Source: Lumbricus terrestris
Taxonomy: Eukaryota > Annelida > Clitellata > Crassiclitellata > Lumbricidae
NCBI GenBank assembly: GCA_949752735.1
Contig: OX457042.1
Span: 38,202,195 to 38,266,194 of the forward strand
DNA length: 64,000 bases
Direction: 5' to 3'
In this document: positions 1 to 9,190 of the stretch, piece by piece
Layout of the letters: the number at the start of each line of letters is the position of its first letter
Position numbering within the stretch: the stretch's first letter is position 1
The notes under the pieces: generated by a model
What the model was told of the DNA's origin: nothing
The model's database searches: none
What the model saw: the letters and a program-made list of their open reading frames with translations, nothing else
Program-made: the position numbers and the translations under genes

Positions 1-2537
1 CATACACTCAATGGGCCTACGATATCCATTGCCAAGCGTTGAAACACTTCCTCCATTACAGGCATACTGACCATGGGCGCCCTATAATTTCTGTTTCCTT
101 TGCCTAAGCGTTGACACACATCACATGAACGACAATACTCACGAACGTCTCGATTCACATGAGGCCACCAGAAATGCTTCGTCAACCGATCCAGTGTCTT
201 TCTAGTACCCAAATGCCCAGCCGCTGGTATATCATGGGCCACATGCAACAACTTCTGTCTTAAGTCACGAGGCACAACTATTTGTACCACACCCATGCCT
301 AATGGTGTACACTTCTCCTCCCAACGACGCACCAAGACCTCGTCCACCAACGCATACGGTTGTACACGCCCACCGACAGACACCGTCTCGTCTACTTGTG
401 CATACAATGGTCTCAATTCAGGACACCGGCGCTGGCGCAATATTAATTCCTGTCGGCTAACATATAGCTCCGATCTTTCTGTCACAACAGATTCTGTCGC
501 TGCAAATAAACTCGATAAGTCGCCTTCATCGAAATTCATTCGTTCAACTTGTCTGTCAATTATTTCACCTGGCGTTCGCTCTTGGTCGGCCGACTCCGTA
601 CTTTGACCCACTATCTCCGACTGCTCGGGCGCCGCTTCACTGCACACCGCCGTCTCCCTCTCACTCTGTCTCACTGCATGTGCTCTAGCCTGTGCACGAG
701 TCGTCACCGCGACCTCCAACACCTGTCCTGCCAGCGCTGTATCATTACCCACAATGCAATGCACCCCAGCCATTGGAAGTGAATTCATTAGACAGCATAA
801 CACCTCACCTTGAACAAATGCACAATCAACATTCACTTTCACCAGAGGACATGCCACAATAGAACCAGATATACCTCTGAGTAATCTCGTTTCATTCATG
901 TGTACAAACTCATGCTCATTCAACCATTCATTAGACACCAAAGACTGCAGCGCTCCACTGTCCCTCAAGAATACCGCCTCCTTTCGTGCACCCTCATCAT
1001 CAATTACACATCCAATCACACAAAATGGTGCATACAGTTTATCAACAGATTCAATTGGCTTCGGAAAACTCTGTGGTTTAACAGGCGCCGAAACAGTCTG
1101 AACCAAACCCACAGGTTTCGCACCCCTCCAATTTTCCATTTGAGTCCCCTCCTTTCGTTTTAATTTCCAACAACTGGCCTTCGTATGACCTGGCGCTCTA
1201 CAAAATGCGCACGTGACCGGTTCCCCAAAACCAGTGACGTCATCATTTTCCCGCACAGGCTTATTAAACCCATACGTTCCTCTTTGAGGCGAACGTCGAC
1301 CCCAATTTGTATCACGACGCGTACCATCCTTGTACCCCACGCCTTGACGCTCCCATACATCTTTCTTCTCACTTTCATCAGATGAGAATCCTCGTGTACG
1401 GTCGAAAAAATCCCTGCGGAACCCCCCAGAATAATGGTTCGGCCCCTGCTTGTATAACACTGCATATTCATCCGCTAAACGTGCAGCACTTGCCACAGTA
1501 TCAGGACTCTTATCTATCAGCCACCTGTGTACTTCAATAGGTAACGCTTGTACAAACTGCTCCATGAGAATTACCTCTTTAAATTTTGCTAACTCCTCCC
1601 ACGAGTTTGTACCCTCAATCCATCTCTGAAAAGGACTCTGCAGTCGAAATGCATAATTCGCATACGTTTCCCTCGGTTCTTTTCGCAACCCCCGAAATTT
1701 CTTTCGATAAAATTCCGGAATACGTTCGTACGCCGTCAATAGCGCACTCTTCACAATATCATATTGGACGCACTCCTCCAACGATAAAGCCGCAAAAACT
1801 TTCGCCGCCTTCCCCGACAACTGTGGCTGTAGGAGGGACGACCATTTTCCCATCGGAATTTGATGCAACGTCATTGCTTGCTCAAACGCCGCAAAATAAT
1901 GTTCGATATCGGCCGAATCAAATTTTGGCACAAATTTCAGAGCTGCCCCAAAACGCAAATCCTCATTTCCATGCGCTGGTCGTTCGACAGCACCACCTCC
2001 TTCTATCCTCCGTCCGTCCATTTCTAATTTCTGCTTCTCAAATTCCATATTCATTCGTTTCTCCTCCATGTCAAATCTCCTTTTCGTCTCTTCTGCTTCA
2101 ATCCTCAATTTATTCTCCTCTGCTGCAATCCTCAATTTATTCTCCTCTGCTTCAATCCTCAATTTATTCTCCTCTGCTTCAATTCTCAATTTATTCTCCT
2201 CTGCTTCAATCTGCATTTTCTTCTCCTCTCTCTCTGCTTCAATTTGCATTTTCTTCTCCTCGAATCTCATTCGCTCCTTCTCTCTCTCCCACTCTCTGTC
2301 CTCTTTTAAGTGCAAGCGCTCTAACTCGGCCTCCTCTTTCTTAGCCTGTGCCTTAAGTTTCCAAGCTGCACTACCCAATTTCGGTGACAATGGTTTCATA
2401 GCCATTCTCCTCACCTGTGACCTAGACACGTCCTCCACTTCCTCACCATATGTCTCACTCACCAGTCGAAGTGTGTCACTTGGTATGTCTCTGACATCCC
2501 CAAATTCAGGAATTAACTCCTCCTCTAACGACGCCAT
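1..2537 (-). CDS. gag-protease-integrase polyprotein of a Gmr1-like LTR retrotransposon (partial, runs off left edge)
   Basis: One frame stays open from ATG at 2537 to base 1 (845 codons, no stop). In order: an acidic/basic coiled coil built of 9-residue repeats (about residues 65-150); a SCAN-like capsid region (about 262-362) containing PEFYRKKF and KEVILMEQF; a CX2CX4HX4C zinc knuckle (from residue 443, bases 1211-1170); a retropepsin active site LRDSGAL (Asp about 526, bases 962-960); then the integrase HHCC zinc domain (HVAHD...YCRSCDVCQ, bases about 255-100) and the first catalytic Asp in MDIVGPL (bases about 28-10). Only about 700 bases separate protease from integrase, so reverse transcriptase and RNase H are not between them. 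That order (PR-IN before RT) is the hallmark of Gmr1-type Ty3 elements; RT would lie left of the window. The intact frame suggests a fairly young copy. An RT-deleted element is the alternative. Confidence 0.9.
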   Translation of the reverse strand, partial: MASLEEELIPEFGDVRDIPSDTLRLVSETYGEEVEDVSRSQVRRMAMKPLSPKLGSAAWKLKAQAKKEEAELERLHLKEDREWEREKERMRFEEKKMQIEAEREEKKMQIEAEENKLRIEAEENKLRIEAEENKLRIAAEENKLRIEAEETKRRFDMEEKRMNMEFEKQKLEMDGRRIEGGGAVERPAHGNEDLRFGAALKFVPKFDSADIEHYFAAFEQAMTLHQIPMGKWSSLLQPQLSGKAAKVFAALSLEECVQYDIVKSALLTAYERIPEFYRKKFRGLRKEPRETYANYAFRLQSPFQRWIEGTNSWEELAKFKEVILMEQFVQALPIEVHRWLIDKSPDTVASAARLADEYAVLYKQGPNHYSGGFRRDFFDRTRGFSSDESEKKDVWERQGVGYKDGTRRDTNWGRRSPQRGTYGFNKPVRENDDVTGFGEPVTCAFCRAPGHTKASCWKLKRKEGTQMENWRGAKPVGLVQTVSAPVKPQSFPKPIESVDKLYAPFCVIGCVIDDEGARKEAVFLRDSGALQSLVSNEWLNEHEFVHMNETRLLRGISGSIVACPLVKVNVDCAFVQGEVLCCLMNSLPMAGVHCIVGNDTALAGQVLEVAVTTRAQARAHAVRQSERETAVCSEAAPEQSEIVGQSTESADQERTPGEIIDRQVERMNFDEGDLSSLFAATESVVTERSELYVSRQELILRQRRCPELRPLYAQVDETVSVGGRVQPYALVDEVLVRRWEEKCTPLGMGVVQIVVPRDLRQKLLHVAHDIPAAGHLGTRKTLDRLTKHFWWPHVNRDVREYCRSCDVCQRLGKGNRNYRAPMVSMPVMEEVFQRLAMDIVGPLSV
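2092..2265 (-). repeat. 27-bp tandem repeats inside gag
   Basis: About five units of a 27-bp repeat encode EENKLRIEA or close variants, followed by two related EEKKMQIEA-type units. They form a continuous charged heptad-like coiled coil in the N-terminal gag. In-frame repeat number is likely to vary between element copies. Confidence 0.85.
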
Positions 2538-2864
2538 TTTACCTCTACGCCCTGTCGACTATTCGACGTGCAGACCAACGCACAGCGCAAAAATTCACCC
2601 ACGACAGCTCACTTCAAAACTGTCTCGACCAACTTTACAAAACTCGCAAAACTCAATATCGCAAAACGTCGAAATTTCCCGCACTAATTTTCCCGACCTA
2701 ATTCGCCAAAAACAACAACCATTGACCTGTCTTCACGGCCAACCACCATATAACACTTTTCCAACGGAATAACCACCGTACTATTCGCTAAATTTCACGG
2801 AAACAACGCCCCTTTTTTGACGCAAATTTTAAATTATCGTGAAAAAATCCCGAGAGACCCCATC
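2538..2864 (-). other. 5' leader and primer-binding-site region of the Gmr1-like element
   Basis: This 327-base stretch lies between the LTR and the gag ATG. Immediately inside the LTR end the minus strand reads GA then TGGGGTCTCTCGGG, which starts with the TGG expected of a tRNA primer-binding site (about 2862-2848). I cannot name the tRNA with certainty. No other coding signal is seen here. Confidence 0.6.
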
Positions 2865-3306
2865 TGTTGGGTTCACTTGCTCTAGTCTAGAAGATGATGA
2901 GTAATACTCAGGTCCGTAATGTAAAATAACATCGATTTATTCAATAACAGAGCAGTCTGACAAGGAGTAGGTTAACGTTACCCAAAGCTGACATGAAGTA
3001 CGACCGATACAGCTGATTCGACAGAGCTGACGTGAAGACACACCAGGCTAACGGAGCCCAAAGGAAGACGGATGTAGGCCAGTTCACCAACGAGGTGGGA
3101 CGGCAATCGAAGAAGACAAACGTCGTAGAACACGAACCACACGCCACGCTCAACAGGAGTCGAACACACACCACAGAGTAGACCCACGACAAGAAGCAAG
3201 CCCCCACAGTAGTAGCCCTTTAAATAGGCCCTGCCCTTCCCTCAACTCCCACATAGTCAAGGAGAGTTCAAGTAAGGAAGCCTAGAGGGGTAATAGGTAG
3301 CTAACA
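2865..3306 (-). mobile_element. 5' LTR of the Gmr1-like retrotransposon
   Basis: On the minus strand the 442-bp segment begins TGTTAG and ends CCAACA, giving TGTT...AACA termini. A TATA-like TATTTAAAG lies at 3226-3218 and an AATAAA polyadenylation signal at 2941-2936, in the order and spacing of U3-R-U5. It directly precedes the leader and gag of the element at 1-2537. Short frames inside it on the minus strand are shadows. The 3' LTR lies outside the window, so exact ends cannot be confirmed by pairing. Confidence 0.8.
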
Positions 3307-3694
3307 CTCACAATATCTATAGCCGTTAAAAAGTTATCCGGAAAAAACGGGCCTGGGGTCCGGTCGGACCCCCCTTGGGCACTCGAGGGTTAGGGTCTCT
3401 ATTTGTGAAGCCGTTACTAAACGTCATGGGCAACGTTTCTGCCAATGATAAAATGGATACTCGGACGTTGCGTGAACAGAGACTGGGACATCGCGTGATC
3501 ATAGCAAAATGCCCCGTGAAAAGTAGAGTCTGAGTACAATAAAGGCTTTCTGCAAAAGTCTTTATGTAATGGAAGCCAAATGTCGGAAGATAAGCAGGAC
3601 GTGGTCGTTTGGTATGACGGAAAAGAGCGCGATGTTCACGAAATTCTTGGTTGTTGAAAGGGCCAAGTTTGCAAAGCACGTCGTGGTTTCGGCA
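3307..3694. other. unclassified stretch left of a repeat
   Basis: About 390 bases with a 117-codon minus-strand frame (3679-3326) that resembles no family I recognise and has no transposon motif. It could be a chance frame; I do not call a gene. Confidence 0.4.
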
Positions 3695-3896
3695 TCAGAT
3701 CTCGTAATCGTAATCGTAATCTCCTAATTTCTAAAGCGCCACTGGAAAGCTAAGCGCGGGGCACCGGCTAATTCACGAGCGCTGCGTTGAGTTAGAAGGG
3801 TTGTCCGTGAGAGTAGTCCGTGGTGGTCCGGGTCGAGTTACCATAGGATCAGGATCAAATGCGTTGAGTCAAAAGGGTTGTCCGTAAGAGTAGTCC
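3695..3896 (-). repeat. dispersed repeat with (ATTACG)n tail, copy 1, partly duplicated
   Basis: On the minus strand this ends in tandem GATTAC units. It shares the core TTCACGAGCGCTGCGTTGAG and AAGGGTTGTCCGT with copies near 8661, 38277 and 39950, and more distantly with copies at 24470, 31068 and 43074. The block GCGTTGAGT...GGTTGTCCGT...GAGTAGTCC occurs twice within it, and the second copy is interrupted by the LINE at 3897-4430. It looks like the 3' end of a LINE or SINE family. Confidence 0.65.
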
Positions 3897-4430
3897 ATTC
3901 ATTCATTCATTCATTCATTATTAGCATTTATATAGCGCCCCTTCAAGAAACTACTCAGAGGCGCTCCCAGCCCAGCCACGGCAAAAGAAAAAAGATTTAA
4001 GGGACTTAAGGAATAAGGATTGACTGGTCAGGTGGAGGAGATGGAGGTTAGGGGGGAGGTCATTCCAGATTGACGGCCCCACAACCGAGAAGGCTCGACA
4101 CTGTCCGGTAGCCAAGCGAGCCCGTGGAACAAGCAGTTGTCCCTTCGCAGCAGAGCGAAGGGCCCGACGCGCTTCAATGTCAGAGACTGGGCGACAAAGA
4201 ATGCGCATGTAGGATGGAGCGCAACCAAGGATACAACTTGAGACCAGGGCAGCAATTCGATAATGGATGCGTTGGGCTATTGGCAACCAATGCAGCACAT
4301 CACGCATGTAGGTAGAAACAGAGGAAAATTTAGGGATTCGTCCAATGAGCCGGGCAGCAGAGCGCAGAACCCGATCTGACCTACCCAGAACCCCAAGGGG
4401 GAGGCCAACAAGGATTGAGCAACAATGGTG
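3897..4430 (-). mobile_element. 5'-truncated L2-like LINE, 3' end
   Basis: Reading the minus strand, frames carry the conserved C-terminal region of L2/CR1-type reverse transcriptases: VLRSAARLIGR, then VLHWLPIAQRI, then CRAFSVVGPSIWNDLP. The 3' end reads GCGCCTCTGAG...CTTGAAGGGGCGC and finishes in an (ATTC)n tail on the plus strand (3897-3918). The word GGTGGTCCGGGTCGAG lies both at about 3821 and just outside the 5' break at about 4427, so the element entered a pre-existing tandem duplication. The catalytic domains are missing. Confidence 0.85.
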
Positions 4431-4497
4431 GTCCGGGTCGAGATCTGCTAGTTTGTGTTTATGGCTGCAAGGAAAGATTTATTCAGACATTTATTCA

Positions 4498-4557
4498 GAC
4501 ATTTAGCCTACTGAATATGATGAAGTTCACTTCATCATATTCAGTAGGCTAAATGTC
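4498..4557. repeat. perfect 29-bp inverted repeat with 2-nt loop
   Basis: Arms at 4498-4526 and 4529-4557 are exact reverse complements around TC. The left arm starts GACATTTAGCC and ends GATGAAGT. The sequence would extrude as a cruciform in DNA or fold to a hairpin if transcribed. Function unknown. Confidence 0.9.
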
Positions 4558-4714
4558 AAACTTATTGTTGAACTCTCTTACCCAGACTCATTGAAGACTA
4601 CATGTATGTTACAATATCTGGTTTAGTTTCCAGCGGGAATGTGAGCCTGCTTGCTCGCACGGCAAGGTTGATTATGATGACCCTACCTTATTGCCATCAA
4701 CTGCAGTAAATTTA

Positions 4715-5253
4715 TTGGCAAAGACGAATGACTAATACTCGCCAGACTGTAACCCTCTTAATTATCACGTCGAGGGAGCTATGCTGGAATGCTGCAAGAC
4801 ATTTCATTGCAAGTTGGAGAACATTGGCTAGCTGAAAGAAGTCTCGCTGATAATGTGGGATCAGTCGCCCCAGCACTGGATGCACAGGCCCACATGCATT
4901 GAGCTTCACAAAAAGAATTCGAGCTCGTATTAAAGCAGGGAGTGGACACTCCCTTCATACTTTACAATAAACTGTAAAACGAAATACAGGGGTTGAGGTT
5001 GTAGCGAAAAGTGATATTATTTAACATGGAAATCTACAAACGACAATCATTTTCCGCGGAAATTTGTAAAAACGGAATTGAAAGTTTCGACAGTTGCAAC
5101 TTTTGCAAACATAAAATGTTTTAAGTGAAACTTTCAGGGGTTGTTGGAAATTCATTCCCCTGCAAATTGGAAAATTTTTGCAGAAAATTTTCAATCGGTT
5201 GCGAAGATATTGCATTTTTCATGTGAGACATTTTTTATTGAGCCACCCTGTAC
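4715..5253 (+). mobile_element. Tc1/mariner-like transposase relic with right terminal repeat
   Basis: The plus strand encodes the tail of a mariner-type DDE transposase: SPDCNPLNYHVEGAMLE (the third catalytic region, with the usual Leu and Asp changed to Cys and Asn), then LKEVSLIMWDQ, with an in-frame stop between. The relic ends in ATTGAGCCACCCTGTA at about 5239-5253, a typical mariner terminus next to a TA. The N-terminal DNA-binding part and left terminus are missing. A 65-codon frame on the other strand here is a shadow. Confidence 0.7.
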
Positions 5254-5700
5254 ATGTACGATTATAAACGTTGTCTTTAAAAAGGTCAATAAATTAAAAT
5301 TATAATATTGGCCAGCGTAGCAGACTATAGTCAACAAAATTGATTAAAATGATTGCACTATGTCACATGTCGCTAAATTATCTAGCTTGTAATTTTAAAT
5401 AATTATATTGTGATTATCTGCAGTAAAACAAAATTAGGCCTATAACCATGCAGCAGACTGCATAGGCATAATGTTTGTTTTATTTCATCATAGTTCACAT
5501 GCTTCCAAATTAAACCCCAAGATAACTGTGCACTGATTCAGACTGCCTCTTGATGAAAGCTTGCTTGTAATTTTAACCTCTGGCCTCTGGGGATCAGCGA
5601 ATTCCAAATCGTCAGTCGAGTGGATATCGGGACAAAGGTTCAATTGATATGAATCGAATCTCATTACGTAAAAAGTAGACGAACGACGAGCAATGGTCCG
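5254..5700. repeat. old duplicated segment, copy 1
   Basis: Blocks here match 27510-28600 in the same order: TTGTCTTTAAAAAGGTC (about 5270 and 27530) and GCTTGTAATTTTRAYCTCTG (about 5565 and 28493), followed by GGTTCAA and GAATCGAATCTC. The second copy has later MITE insertions. No coding potential is recognised; it may be a long, old interspersed repeat. Confidence 0.5.
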
Positions 5701-5764
5701 AATCAATGGATAAAGTCGCCACCGCCGCAGCAGCAAAAAGGAAAACATCACTGCAGGACCAGTG

Positions 5765-6300
5765 CGTTTGCTGGTGGTCTAACAAAGGATATTCTTACTT
5801 ACTTACTTACTTGAGGTCACCAAAATTGATTTTAGCAAGCTGTTGCCTTGTGCCAGACCATAATGACAAATATGCCTATAACCCGACTAAGCTGGGTTCT
5901 TTGCTCTACAACTCACTGAGCCCAGCGAATCTCCAAGTTTATCTCTGTTTCGACTTGCATACATGACACTCTACGCTGGCTTCCTGTCTCAAAGGGCATC
6001 AAGTACAAAATCGCTTTGATGGTTTCTCGCTGCCCCTTTGGCCATGCACTATCGAGGCTACGTGAGTTCTGCTGCCCTGAATCTCCTATGCTATCCAGAA
6101 GGAGAAGAGCCATTCGTTCGGCCTCTAGCGAGGGGGGGGGGAGAATTTCATGATCAATCATGCAAAAACCTCTATCAGCTACCGTGTCAATTATCGGATT
6201 ATATTTTAAACTGTCTCCAGTTAGAGATACACCTGTTGTCTCGGTTCATTAGGACTTATTTCGCGAAGGGCGCTATATGAATTCCTGAAATGGGTTAAAC
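5765..6300 (+). mobile_element. LINE 3' remnants: (TTAC)n tail followed by an L2-like tail
   Basis: GGATATTCTTACTTACTTAC at about 5789-5812 is a LINE 3' tail, like the one at 32341-32380. From about 5870 the plus strand resembles a degenerate L2-like C-terminus and ends AAGGGCGCTATATGAATTC at about 6266-6284, matching tails at 7740 and 33985. Many stops and shifts are present. The poly-G run at 6131-6140 is a slippage site. Confidence 0.6.
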
Positions 6301-7045
6301 GAATTATACTTATATACATATATTATTATATATATTTAAATCCGTCAATAAGAAGAAGCCATCACGTAATCATGGAATCCATCGGTGAACGAGAGACACA
6401 AAATTAAAGAGCAATCAGACTGACCAGCAGCATATTGACAGACACAAAATGAAGTTGTGCATGCAATTGTAATTGTATTGTATTTAAGCATTTATAAAGC
6501 AGTATAGGGTGAACATTTAAGAGAAGAGACAAAGCAGAGGAGTAGTGAAAAGCAGAGAAGCCCGACAGAAGTGTAGAGCGAACAGAAGGAGAAAGAGCTT
6601 TTCAAATAGAAGGACCAATTGAGACAAAATAGCGATCGAGACTGAGCCATAGCAGTTCTAGACCGAGGAACCATAAGGTGAAATCTGTTGGATGGACGAG
6701 GTGGACGGTGGGAGGAAGCTGAGTGAGAACGAAGTACAACATTAGTCAGATATTTTGGGGCAAGACCCCTTTGAGCCTCTAATATCAGAGAGAGGATCTT
6801 AAATGACGAAGCTGTGATAACCGAAAGAAAAGTAAAGAACAGAAACACTTACTCAATTTCGCCATTGTTTTCTCAAACTCAATTGACTTTGATCTTGAGT
6901 CTTCACCTTCCGGACTGCGAATAGGCGTAGACAAGCACATCGTCCCCCAGAAATTATGAGAGCTTAATTATTACACTGTAATCGGACCAGCAAAATCAGC
7001 GCAGTGAACCCGGGTCGTAATTCGACACAAAATAATGCTCTTTAT
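6300..7045 (+). repeat. LINE-tail module, copy 1 (split by a LINE)
   Basis: After the LINE tail comes CATCACGTAATCATGGAATC (about 6361) and, beyond the minus-strand LINE at 6470-6848, TTAATTATTACACTGTAATCGG with GACACAAA. The same order appears at 7710-8305 and 33960-34405. The copy near 34 kb is uninterrupted, so it shows the empty state of this one. Confidence 0.7.
6470..6848 (-). mobile_element. L2-like LINE C-terminal fragment
   Basis: The minus-strand frame from 6848 includes LILEAQRGLAPKYLTNVVLR and HLMVPRSRTAMAQSRSL, the conserved C-terminal region of L2-like reverse transcriptases (usual form GLAPxYL...VPRxRTxxxGxRSF). It then drifts and ends near CTGCTTTATAAATGCTTAAA. It was inserted into the LINE-tail module: the module resumes on both sides. 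Not a functional gene. Confidence 0.75.
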
Positions 7046-7299
7046 ATTATAGGCCAGTCTCTTTCTTCTCTCCGCTTGAATTTCTCTAATGGATGGGGCG
7101 AAATCTTTCAAGTAGTTGTAACGTGGACTAAACAGAGTGGCGATAGCAACCGGTCATTTCACCTTCGATGCTCGCTCCATATGCGCTTGTTCTGGCGCGG
7201 ATCCAAACTTGCGGTGCATTATATCATAATTATCATTTAAGCCAACTATGGTCATGAGCTGAACCAAGGGTCGGATGAATTATGATTATGTTATCAATG

Positions 7300-7352
7300 T
7301 ATGCATGTATGCATTGCATGTTTGCATTGCATGTATGCATTGCATGTTTAAA
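7300..7352 (+). repeat. short tandem repeat GCATTGCATGTAT
   Basis: About four imperfect units of a 13-16-bp repeat built from GCATTGCATGT(A/T)T precede the L2-like fragment. Low complexity, no further meaning seen. Confidence 0.7.
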
Positions 7353-7378
7353 CAAGAATGTTGACGACGAGCATATGA

Positions 7379-7760
7379 CTCATTTATACTTCGCCCCATT
7401 TCTGCCACTTCGCTGCGTCCTCTTAGAAGACTTAGATCCTCTGATCCGCATGATCGGCCTATCTTTGTTCCCCACATCATGACCGCTATAGCTCAATTCA
7501 GATCATTTGCCTGCATAGGTCACTCCCTATGGAATGAACTTCCCTATGAATTGGATTTCCCCATCAGTTCGCTCTGTCTTCCTCTCTCTAGATATCTTTC
7601 ATCATATTTCTCTCGCGTCAAACCTGCCCTCGCCTCAATCAGCCACCGTCACAATTATCGGATTATATTTTAAATTGTCTCCCGTTGGAGATTCGCCTGA
7701 TGCCTAGGGATGAATCGGTTCATTAGGACTTGTTTCGTTAAGGGCGCTATATGAATTCCA
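7379..7760 (+). mobile_element. L2-like LINE C-terminus with 3' end
   Basis: The plus-strand frame at 7479-7673 reads AQFRSFACIGHSLWNELP, the FxxxGPxLWNxLP motif of L2-like LINE C-termini. It is followed by the 3' end AAGGGCGCTATATGAATTC at about 7739-7757. The catalytic domains are absent. Confidence 0.75.
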
Positions 7761-8305
7761 TAAATGAATAAGACGAATCATATTTATATATATATATCCG
7801 CCAATAGGAAGAAGCCATCACGTAATCATGGAATCCATCGGTGAATGAGAGAAGAGATCAAACAGACTGACCAACATAAAATGAAGCTGTGGTGATAAGT
7901 AAAACTCACATCGACTAATATTAATTATCTGTAATATAATATATGTGTACCAGTAGTCTTAGTCCTCTGTAACCATCCTTTGTGGTTACAGAAGACTAAA
8001 GGAGGATGCACAGAACAGATACGCGTGGCGTCATTGGACATATGAGCCTGCCTGACGGCAGAGAACTAAAGAAGAAGAATATATGTGGTAAAAGTAGAGA
8101 ACATGAACACCTACTGCTTTTCGCCATTGGTTTCTCAGTCTCGTTTGTCTTTGGTGTTGAGACTTCATCTTCCTGAATATCCGTTTAGACCTTGACAAGC
8201 ACATTTTCTACAAAACTTACGATCGCTTAATTATTAGACTGAGATCGGACAACCAACATCAACGCAGTGAACACGGGTCGCAATTCGACACAAATATAAT
8301 ATAGG
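7760..8305 (+). repeat. LINE-tail module, copy 2
   Basis: Contains CATCACGTAATCATGGAATC (about 7819), CAGACTGACCAACATA and GCTTAATTATTAGACTGAG (about 8224), like copies at 6300 and 33960. About 200 bases at 7895-8095 are extra relative to the 34-kb copy and end in a LINE 3' end (next entry). Confidence 0.7.
8005..8092 (+). mobile_element. 3' end of a GHxxR/GRPR-type LINE
   Basis: CACAGAACAGATACGCGTGG followed by CATTGGACATATGAGCCTGC and AAAGAAGAAGA matches, in reverse, 9074-9160 and the terminal coding sequence of the fragment at 13028-13360 (RWRHWTFGPATWQRT). It is a very short 5'-truncated insertion inside LINE-tail module copy 2. Confidence 0.65.
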
Positions 8306-8407
8306 TCAGTCATGGCGACCGCACAATTTTTTCTGTGCGGGGCGCAGACTTTTTTCTCTCGGGTTTGCACGCATTGGAACGCTTCTGAAAGACTCGTGCT
8401 ACGAGAA

Positions 8408-8472
8408 GCGCTTTATACGCTTTATACGCTTTATAAGCTTTATACGGTTTATACGCTTTATATGCTTTATAG
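8408..8472. repeat. 9-bp minisatellite GCTTTATAC x7
   Basis: Seven near-identical units of GCTTTATAC in a row. The minus-strand frame through it reads (YKA)n, which is a repeat artefact and not a protein. Confidence 0.9.
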
Positions 8473-8660
8473 CCTACTGCCCGACTGACTCGTAAAGTGT
8501 AGTAGATAAAGTTTGAGTTGAACGACCCATGTGACAACTAAGATTAATAGATTAGCATTCCTCGTTCATCTAGGATTCTTAATGCCTAGCGCGGTATGTT
8601 TGTAAACACTGGTAGCAGAGCATACATGGTCATGTATGTCAGCAACAGGTAGAAAGCGTT

Positions 8661-8815
8661 ATCGCAATCGTAATCTCCTAACTTAGAAAGCAAAACTCGG
8701 CGAAAACTGTGGTCCCAGTTTATTCACGAGCGCTGCGTTGAGTCAAAAGGGTTGTCCGTAGGAGTGGTCAAAAGGAGGTCCGGTTGCCATAGGATCAGAG
8801 GGTCGGAACAGCTAC
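8661..8815 (-). repeat. dispersed (ATTACG)n-tail repeat, copy 2
   Basis: Shares AATCGTAATCTCCTAA, TTATTCACGAGCGCTGCGTT and AAAAGGGTTGTCCGTA with the copy at 3695, same strand. Flanks the start of the duplicated block that carries gene A. Confidence 0.7.
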
Positions 8816-9190
8816 TAAGGCGGATGTCGTCTGGGTCTGGAACAGATGATAAATGCTAAGTAATGAATAACGAGTTTATTAGTAAGCTTATACACTGTAG
8901 CCTACATTAAAAAATATCATCACATAGCACAGACGTTCCGGTCCGGCGAAGTAGTGAGTGTTTAAATGCACAAGTAAAACGGGTCTTGCACTATTCCTAT
9001 AATTATGCGTCGTAGTATTATTGTGAATTACGATTTCGGAATTATAAGCCTACAGCTGGTGTTACCTGGAAAATATCTTCTTCTTGACGTTCTCTGCCCT
9101 CAGGCAGGTTCGTATGTCCAATGACGTCACTCTTCTCTGTTCTGTGCCTTTCTTTTAAGTTCACTGTATATAGCCTATGACCCATTTAAC
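8816..9190. other. spacer with a LINE 3' end
   Basis: Mostly unclassified AT-rich DNA. At 9074-9160 (minus strand) lies the 3' end of the GHxxR/GRPR LINE family (GTTCTCTGCCCTCAGGCAGG, then TGTCCAATGACGTCA). GTGTTACCTGGAAAATAT (about 9059) repeats a phrase also found at about 9328 and 38584. Confidence 0.5.

Noticed and set aside
1586..2772. Plus-strand frames of 252 and 234 codons
   Set aside because: Antisense shadows of the gag frame and its 27-bp repeats; no motif of their own.
2941..3207. Two minus-strand frames of 73-88 codons
   Set aside because: They lie inside the LTR and overlap its promoter and polyadenylation signals.
3897..3918. CRISPR-like or regulatory repeat at (ATTC)n
   Set aside because: It is the simple-sequence 3' tail of an L2-like LINE; no spacer structure.
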